From positions 496,001 through 560,000 of the forward strand of contig NZ_CANLAG010000001.1 in NCBI RefSeq assembly GCF_947488715.1: 64,000 nucleotides of DNA. Reading direction: 5' to 3'. Both the position numbers and the translations under genes were made by a program. This document shows positions 59,229 through 64,000 of this stretch, piece by piece (position 1 is the first letter of the stretch; each line of letters starts with the position of its first letter). Origin of the DNA: an uncultured Tateyamaria sp. (GTDB taxonomy: Bacteria; Pseudomonadota; Alphaproteobacteria; Rhodobacterales; Rhodobacteraceae). Below the pieces are notes generated by a model. It did no database searches and was not told where the DNA came from. It saw only the letters and a program-made list of their open reading frames with translations.

Positions 59229-61643
59229 ATGAAGTCCCAAACCCGTGCCGTAGTGATCGGTGGTGGCATCGCAGGCTGTTCAACCCTGTATCACCTCACA
59301 CAGGAAGGTTGGACGGACGTTGTACTGGTCGAGCGGGACGAGTTGACCAGTGGCACGACGTGGCACTCTGCTGCGCAGGTGACGAACTTTGGAATGAACC
59401 AGACGATGGTTGGGCTCAAGACGCATTCCATCAATCTCTACCAGGAGCTTGCAAACGATCCCGACTATCCGATCAATTACCATCATGGTGATGGCGGCAT
59501 CCGATTGGCCAACACGCAGGCGCAAATGGATGGATATGCGCATTTTGCTTCGATGGCGCGCGGCATGGATGTGCACTTCGAAGTCATTGACGCGGATGAA
59601 TGCGCCCGGCGGCATCCGCTGATTTCCACCGACAATCTGATCGGCGGGTTGTGGGATCCTATGGACGGCGACATCGACCCCGCGCAACTGTGTCAGGCGT
59701 TGGCGCGCCGCGCGCGCAAGGCGGGGGCGGAGGTCTATCGCCACACGCCCGTGACCGGGTTGACGCAGCACCGTGATGACACCTGGACCGTACACACGAC
59801 CAAGGGGGATATCGATTGCGACGTCGTCGTGAACGCCTGTGGTTACAGGGTGAACGAAGTTGGTGCGATGATGGGTGTGCATCACCCGGTGGCGTCGATG
59901 GAACACCAATATTTTCTGACCGAAGAGATACCGGCCATTCGCGACGCTGGCCACCGGATGCCGCTGCTGCGCTGTCCGATCAGTGACTATTACTGCCGTC
60001 AGGAAAAGAACGGATTGCTCTTGGGGTTTTATGAGCAGGATTGCAAAACTTGGGGCATGGATGGCATTTCGCCTGACTTTACCAACGCACTGTGTCCCGA
60101 TGATCTGGACCGTGTGACAGATGTTCTTGAGGGCGCGTTTGCCCGGATGCCCGCGTTGATGGAGGCGGGGGTGCATACGGTGGTCAATGGGCCGATCACC
60201 TACACCATCGACGGGGCCCCTCTGGTCGGGCCGATCCCGGGAAAGCGCAACGCGTTTTGCATCATCGGTCTGCGCGCAGGTTTGGGTGAGGGCGGCGGCC
60301 ATGGCTGGCTCTTGGCCCAGCAAATCGTCCATGGCGAGGCCTGCTATGACACATGGTGTTTGGACCCCCGCCGGTTTACCGACCATGGCAATGTGGAACT
60401 GACCGCGCTGAAGGCGATCGAAGACTATCAAAACGAATTCCGGTTCCATTTCCCCCATGAACACCGGCCCGCAGGACGGCCAATCAAAACAACGCCGCTG
60501 ACGCCGGTTCTGGCCGCGGAAGGTGCCGAGTTTACTGTCGTAAATGGATGGGAACGGGCAGAGTATTTCAAACCCGCGCCGGATTTCGCCGTGACACATG
60601 GGTTTCATTTCGACGAGGCCTTTGATGTGGTCGCGCGCGAAGTGGGAGCCGTGCAAAGTGGCGTTGGTCTGGCCGAAGTGAACGGGTTCAACCGGATCGA
60701 GATCGACGGACCCGATTCGCATGCGTTTCTCGATCATGTCATATGTGGGCGGGTGCCGCGCAAACCCGGCAAGGTTGGTTTGGGATACCTGTTGAACGAC
60801 CACGGCTGTATCAAGGCCGAGGCGACAGTGGCAAACATCCCTGATGGGCCAGTGTGGTATGGATCGGCGGCGGCGGCCGAGTGGCATGATATGGATTGGC
60901 TGCGTGCACATGCTGACGGCTTTGACGTTTCGCTGCGGTCGCTGACCAATGATCACACCATTCTGGTACTTGCCGGACCCAAGGCGCGGGATGTGTTGAG
61001 CGCGGTGTCACGCGAGGATTGGTCGGCTGCTGCCTTTCCCTGGTTGTCGGTGCGCCGCGCGTTCATCGGGATTGCGCCTGCGGTGGTGATGTCGGTCAGT
61101 TTCTCGGGCGAGCTGGCCTTTGAAATTCACGTGCCGAACAATCAATTGTATTCCGCCTATCTGTCGCTGCGCGCGGCAGGCCAAGCGCATGATTTGCAGC
61201 TGTTCGGGGCGCGGGCAGTTGAATCAATGCGGATGGAAAAGGGCTATTTGCATTGGAAGGCCGACCTGATCACCGAGTTTGATCCGTTCGAGACAGGTTT
61301 GGACAGGTTCGTGAAGATGGACAAGGATTTCGTGGGCAAAACGGCGTTGCAAGCCCGACAGGCCAAGGGTGCACAACGCAAGCTGGTCAGCCTGGTCATC
61401 GATAGCAAAACGGCCCCGGCGCATCCCGGTGCATCTGTCTTGCAGGATGACAAAGTTGTTGGCACCGTTACATCCGGTGACTGGGGGCATAGGGTTGGCA
61501 TGAACCTGGCCTATGCCTTTGTTGATACCGCACATGCAGCGCAAGGCACTGAATTTACAGTCGATAGTCTGGGCGAACATGTCCCCGGACGGGTCATCGC
61601 AGCGGGTCCCTACGATCCAGGCAACACCCACCCTCGCCAATGA
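59229..61643 (+). CDS. GcvT-fused FAD-dependent oxidoreductase (dimethylglycine/sarcosine dehydrogenase type)
   Basis: An 804-residue two-module enzyme. The N-terminal DAO domain (about 5-370) has the FAD motif AVVIGGGIAGCSTLYHL and the covalent-flavin-region His in SGTTWHSAAQ. The linker FAO_M region precedes a GcvT-like tetrahydrofolate-binding module (about 430-800: VNGFNRIEIDGPDSHAFLDHVICG, FSGELAFEIHVPNN, LRMEKGY-like ESMRMEKGYLHWKADL). Relatives oxidise N-methyl groups of dimethylglycine or sarcosine and pass the one-carbon unit to THF. GGAG seven bases before supports ATG 59229. A TRAP transporter follows and probably imports the substrate. Confidence 0.93.
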   Translation: MKSQTRAVVIGGGIAGCSTLYHLTQEGWTDVVLVERDELTSGTTWHSAAQVTNFGMNQTMVGLKTHSINLYQELANDPDYPINYHHGDGGIRLANTQAQMDGYAHFASMARGMDVHFEVIDADECARRHPLISTDNLIGGLWDPMDGDIDPAQLCQALARRARKAGAEVYRHTPVTGLTQHRDDTWTVHTTKGDIDCDVVVNACGYRVNEVGAMMGVHHPVASMEHQYFLTEEIPAIRDAGHRMPLLRCPISDYYCRQEKNGLLLGFYEQDCKTWGMDGISPDFTNALCPDDLDRVTDVLEGAFARMPALMEAGVHTVVNGPITYTIDGAPLVGPIPGKRNAFCIIGLRAGLGEGGGHGWLLAQQIVHGEACYDTWCLDPRRFTDHGNVELTALKAIEDYQNEFRFHFPHEHRPAGRPIKTTPLTPVLAAEGAEFTVVNGWERAEYFKPAPDFAVTHGFHFDEAFDVVAREVGAVQSGVGLAEVNGFNRIEIDGPDSHAFLDHVICGRVPRKPGKVGLGYLLNDHGCIKAEATVANIPDGPVWYGSAAAAEWHDMDWLRAHADGFDVSLRSLTNDHTILVLAGPKARDVLSAVSREDWSAAAFPWLSVRRAFIGIAPAVVMSVSFSGELAFEIHVPNNQLYSAYLSLRAAGQAHDLQLFGARAVESMRMEKGYLHWKADLITEFDPFETGLDRFVKMDKDFVGKTALQARQAKGAQRKLVSLVIDSKTAPAHPGASVLQDDKVVGTVTSGDWGHRVGMNLAYAFVDTAHAAQGTEFTVDSLGEHVPGRVIAAGPYDPGNTHPRQ

Positions 61644-61770
61644 TGGGGCACGGCATAAAGCGGGCATATAGTTACAAAGGCGGGTGACAGACTTAGTTGC
61701 GTTGCATAACAATTCCCCTCGAACAGCGAGTCAGGCGCTTCATGCCGGACCGGCAAAAGGGAGGAAATCC

Positions 61771-62808
61771 ATGTCATTCACACGCAAATCATTCCTGAGC
61801 ATGGTGGGCGCCGCAGCGTTTGCCATCGGGTCAGGGACCGCGGCGCTGGCCCAGGAGGTCACGTTGAACCTGCACCAATTCCTGCCCGCGCAGGCGAACG
61901 TGCCCAAGCTGGTTCTGGATGTTTGGGCCGACAATGTCGAAGCGGCCTCTGATGGTCGTATCAAGATTGATCGCTATCCGTCGATGCAACTGGGTGGTCG
62001 CCCGCCCGAGTTGATTGACCAGGCCATCGACGGCGTGGCCGACATCGTGTGGACCGTTGTGGGTTACACCCCTGGCCGCTATCCAAGCACCGAGGTTTTC
62101 GAGCTGCCCTTTATGATGACAAACGCGCGCGCGATGTCGTCGGCCTATTGGCAGATGTTCGAAAAGCACATGAAAGACACCGAATTCAAGGACGTGCATA
62201 TCCTTGGCACATGGGTCCACGGCCCCGGCATGATCCACGTGAACAAAGAGGTGAAAACGCCCGCGGATATGGAAGGCCTGAAGATCCGTGGCGGCTCGCG
62301 TACCGTCAACAACCTGCTGGAAAAGATGGGCGCCACGCCTGTCGGTATGCCGGTGCCTGCCGTGCCTGAGGGTCTCAGCAAAGGTGTGATCGACGGCACA
62401 ACGATCCCGTGGGAAGTCACCGCAGCGCTCAAGATACCGGAACTGGTGGGCAACCACACCGAGTTTGAGGGCGAGGCGCTGTATACGCTGACCTTTGTGC
62501 TGGCGATGAACAAGGACCGCTACGAGGGTCTGCCTGCTGATCTGCAAAAGGTCATCGACGACAACTCGGGCCTCGAGTTCAGCATCTTTGCCGGTGGCAC
62601 ACAGGCTGACTCCGATGGGCCAGCGCGGGTGCGTGCCGTGGACAACGGCAACAACATCGTGACCGTGTCTGGCGCGGACCTCGACGCATGGCGTGCCGTG
62701 TCGCAGCCGATCTATGACGAATGGGTCGCAGACATGGAAAGCAAAGGCATCGATGGTCAGGCGCTGATCGACGAAGCGCGTGCGCTGATGGATGCCTACG
62801 AAGGGTAA
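61771..62808 (+). CDS. TRAP transporter substrate-binding protein, DctP family
   Basis: A 345-residue periplasmic binding protein. A Tat- or Sec-like signal (TRKSFLSMVGAAAFAIGSGTAALAQ) precedes the DctP fold: LNLHQFLPAQANVPKLVLDVWADNVE, GVADIVWTVVGYTPGRYPSTEVFELPF, LKIRGGSRTVNNLLEKMGATPVGMP with the ligand-anchoring Arg. The type seen next to GcvT-fused oxidases suggests a methylated amine or carboxylate, which is inferred. AGGGAGGAA upstream fixes ATG 61771. It begins 128 bases after the oxidoreductase. Confidence 0.93.
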   Translation: MSFTRKSFLSMVGAAAFAIGSGTAALAQEVTLNLHQFLPAQANVPKLVLDVWADNVEAASDGRIKIDRYPSMQLGGRPPELIDQAIDGVADIVWTVVGYTPGRYPSTEVFELPFMMTNARAMSSAYWQMFEKHMKDTEFKDVHILGTWVHGPGMIHVNKEVKTPADMEGLKIRGGSRTVNNLLEKMGATPVGMPVPAVPEGLSKGVIDGTTIPWEVTAALKIPELVGNHTEFEGEALYTLTFVLAMNKDRYEGLPADLQKVIDDNSGLEFSIFAGGTQADSDGPARVRAVDNGNNIVTVSGADLDAWRAVSQPIYDEWVADMESKGIDGQALIDEARALMDAYEG

Positions 62809-62831
62809 TCCTGTAGACAGAGACTGAAAAC

Positions 62832-62864
62832 GGGCCGCGGCTGTGATGCCGCGGCCCTGTTTTT
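62832..62864 (+). terminator. Intercistronic terminator between dctP and dctQ
   Basis: GGGCCGCGG pairs with CCGCGGCCC (9 bp, 8-base loop), followed by TGTTTTT. It lies inside the transporter operon and would lower expression of the membrane subunits relative to the binding protein. Confidence 0.88.
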
Positions 62865-62883
62865 CCAGGGACATGAGGCAGAT

Positions 62884-63450
62884 ATGCACGGGGTGGTGAA
62901 ATGGTTGGCGCGTGCGTCAGCGATCGTTGGCGGGGGTGTCTTGCTGATCCTGATCGTTTTGACGACGTTGTCGATTGTCGGGCGCGAACTGTCCAAGATG
63001 GGTCACGCCATGGGCGATGGCGCTCTGGCATTGTTGGGCAATTTCATCGTCTCCGCAGGCATTGACGAGATCAACGGCACTTACGAATTGACCGAGGCAG
63101 GCGTGGCATTTGCCATTTTTGCGTTCTTTCCGGTCTGCCAGTTCTACGGTCAGCACGCGACGGTGGACGTGTTCACCTCTGCCATGCGACCACGCCCTCT
63201 CGGATGGCTGCGCGCCATGTGGGAGGTCGTGTTGGCGATTGTGATAGTCTTCATTTCTCTGCGCCTCTACGAGGGGATGCTGCGCTATCTGGGCAATGGT
63301 GAAACGACGCTGTTCCTGCAATTTCCGGTCTGGTGGGCCTATGCGGCATCTGTGGGTGCCGCGGCCATTGCCAGTCTGACGGCCCTGTACTGCGCCTATG
63401 CCCGCCTTGTTGAGGCGGCGACCGGGCGCATGATCCTACCGGAAGGCTGA
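62884..63450 (+). CDS. TRAP transporter small permease, DctQ family
   Basis: A 188-residue membrane protein with four helices: ASAIVGGGVLLILIVLTTLSIVGREL, VAFAIFAFFPVCQFYGQHATVDVF, MWEVVLAIVIVFISLRLYEG and VWWAYAASVGAAAIASLTALYCAY. The DctQ signature (R-E-L after helix 1, FCQFYGQHATVDVF-type after helix 2) is clear. GAGG five bases before ATG 62884. It is three bases from dctM and works with it. Confidence 0.92.
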   Translation: MHGVVKWLARASAIVGGGVLLILIVLTTLSIVGRELSKMGHAMGDGALALLGNFIVSAGIDEINGTYELTEAGVAFAIFAFFPVCQFYGQHATVDVFTSAMRPRPLGWLRAMWEVVLAIVIVFISLRLYEGMLRYLGNGETTLFLQFPVWWAYAASVGAAAIASLTALYCAYARLVEAATGRMILPEG

Positions 63451-63453
63451 ACA

Positions 63454-64000
63454 ATGGATTGGATACGCGACGTCGTTCAGTTTATCGGGCTCAGTCGGCT
63501 CGAGTTGGGGTTCTGGTCCTTTCCGATCCTGCTGGGGCTGATTTTCCTTCGCGCGCCCATCGGGTTGGCCATGTTCCTGTGTGGATTGCTTGGGTGGGTA
63601 TTTGCTATGAACGGCAATCCGACCCCGATTCTGGCCAAGCTGAAGTCTGAGACCTACAGCACGTTTTCCAACTATTCGCTGACCATCATCCCGATGTTCC
63701 TGCTGATGGGGCAATTTGCGACCCTCTCGGGCATGTCCACCGCGCTGTTCAAAGCCGCCGAAGGATTTCTGGGGCACCGTCGTGGGGGCGTCGCCATGGC
63801 GGCCGTGGGGGCATGTGCCGGTTTTGGCGCGATCTGTGGGTCGTCACTGGCCACTGCCGCCACGATGAGCCGCGTGGCTCTGCCAGAGCTGAAACGTTAT
63901 GGCTATTCGGGCGGGTTTTCGACGGCGACGCTGGCCGCAGGCGGGACGCTGGGCATCCTGATCCCACCATCCGTGATCCTCGTGATCTATGCGATCATCA
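63454..64000 (+). CDS. TRAP transporter large permease, DctM family (3' end outside window)
   Basis: The first 182 codons of the DctM permease; the frame is open to the window end. Visible helices include FWSFPILLGLIFLRAPIGLAMFL, and the family motifs LTIIPMFLLMGQFATLSGMS, GGVAMAAVGACAGFGAICGSSLATAATM and GTLGILIPPSVILVIYAII, which form the substrate pathway of the sodium-coupled elevator. Full-length DctM is about 430 residues. AAGG upstream supports ATG 63454. Confidence 0.94.
   Translation, partial: MDWIRDVVQFIGLSRLELGFWSFPILLGLIFLRAPIGLAMFLCGLLGWVFAMNGNPTPILAKLKSETYSTFSNYSLTIIPMFLLMGQFATLSGMSTALFKAAEGFLGHRRGGVAMAAVGACAGFGAICGSSLATAATMSRVALPELKRYGYSGGFSTATLAAGGTLGILIPPSVILVIYAII

Noticed and set aside
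59280-60956. A 558-codon minus-strand frame opposite the FAD oxidoreductase
   Set aside because: It shadows a gene with clear FAD and GcvT motifs; no start signal or recognisable domain.
1-64000. Mobile elements, prophage or integration sites
   Set aside because: No transposase, integrase or phage gene was seen, no target-site duplication, and gene content and codon style look uniform; the single tRNA has no duplicated 3' end downstream.

Overview
The window is ordinary chromosomal DNA from a GC-rich alphaproteobacterium, most likely a marine Rhodobacterales member (Roseobacter group). The case rests on housekeeping genes (pheT, rpsU, recR, ybaB, dnaX, ffs, hemF/C/E, pheA, clpS), alphaproteobacterial markers (COQ9, the TrcR/DUF1013 cell-cycle regulator, membrane-anchored cytochrome c) and the roseobacter habit of many substrate-binding-protein transporters (Yej ABC, TTT, TRAP) and secreted RTX proteins. 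There is no sign of phage, insertion sequences, integrons or CRISPR. Genes are packed tightly on both strands and no gene-free stretch exceeds about 300 bases; the longest are about 270-275 bases (13632-13901 and 58954-59228), and both hold structured elements.

Layout. 1-5.7 kb: the end of pheT, a LysR regulator divergent from a methyltransferase, a YtoQ protein, a GMC oxidoreductase and a glutathione transferase. 5.8-12.3 kb: mscL, alanine dehydrogenase with a divergent Lrp regulator, a DUF3302-like/HlyD pair, a chemoreceptor with a membrane sensor, and rpsU. 12.4-18.8 kb: a secreted CAP-RTX protein, COQ9 with its start codon in a hairpin loop, a PIG3-type quinone oxidoreductase, TetR plus sterol desaturase, RNase T2, and TrcR. 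18.9-26.6 kb: threonine aldolase, the recR-ybaB-dnaX region broken up by two unknown membrane proteins, an RTX-like protein, a TetR/hydrolase pair with clear operators, and the SRP RNA. 26.7-31.7 kb: a 5'-nucleotidase-family phosphoesterase, NudC, an SRPBCC protein, PheA and a cytochrome c. 31.9-37.7 kb: the yejABEF peptide transporter operon. 38-49.5 kb: LysR, MtfA, a SPOR-domain DD-carboxypeptidase, a HAD hydrolase, ClpS, an RsmC-like methyltransferase, an SDR that lacks its catalytic Lys, hemF, AidB-like, hemC, hemE and a CAT-anticodon tRNA. 49.6-58.1 kb: a LuxR-GAF-GAF-cyclase fusion and a LacI-controlled TTT transporter operon that also carries a TSUP exporter and a hydrolase. 58.1-64 kb: a GNAT/ACT pair, then a GcvT-fused FAD oxidoreductase with a TRAP transporter that runs off the window.

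Most notable: (1) four copies of an intergenic palindrome at gene 3' ends, whose inner stems differ between copies but always pair and whose ends supply stop codons to flanking genes; (2) a perfect 12-bp hairpin whose loop begins exactly at the COQ9 start codon, with a possible 36-codon leader ORF ending in its stem; (3) a LuxR-GAF-GAF-class III cyclase fusion with Asn in place of the second metal-binding Asp; (4) three phased operator-like repeats in front of the LacI/TTT genes and a 22-bp inverted repeat in front of the FAD oxidoreductase.
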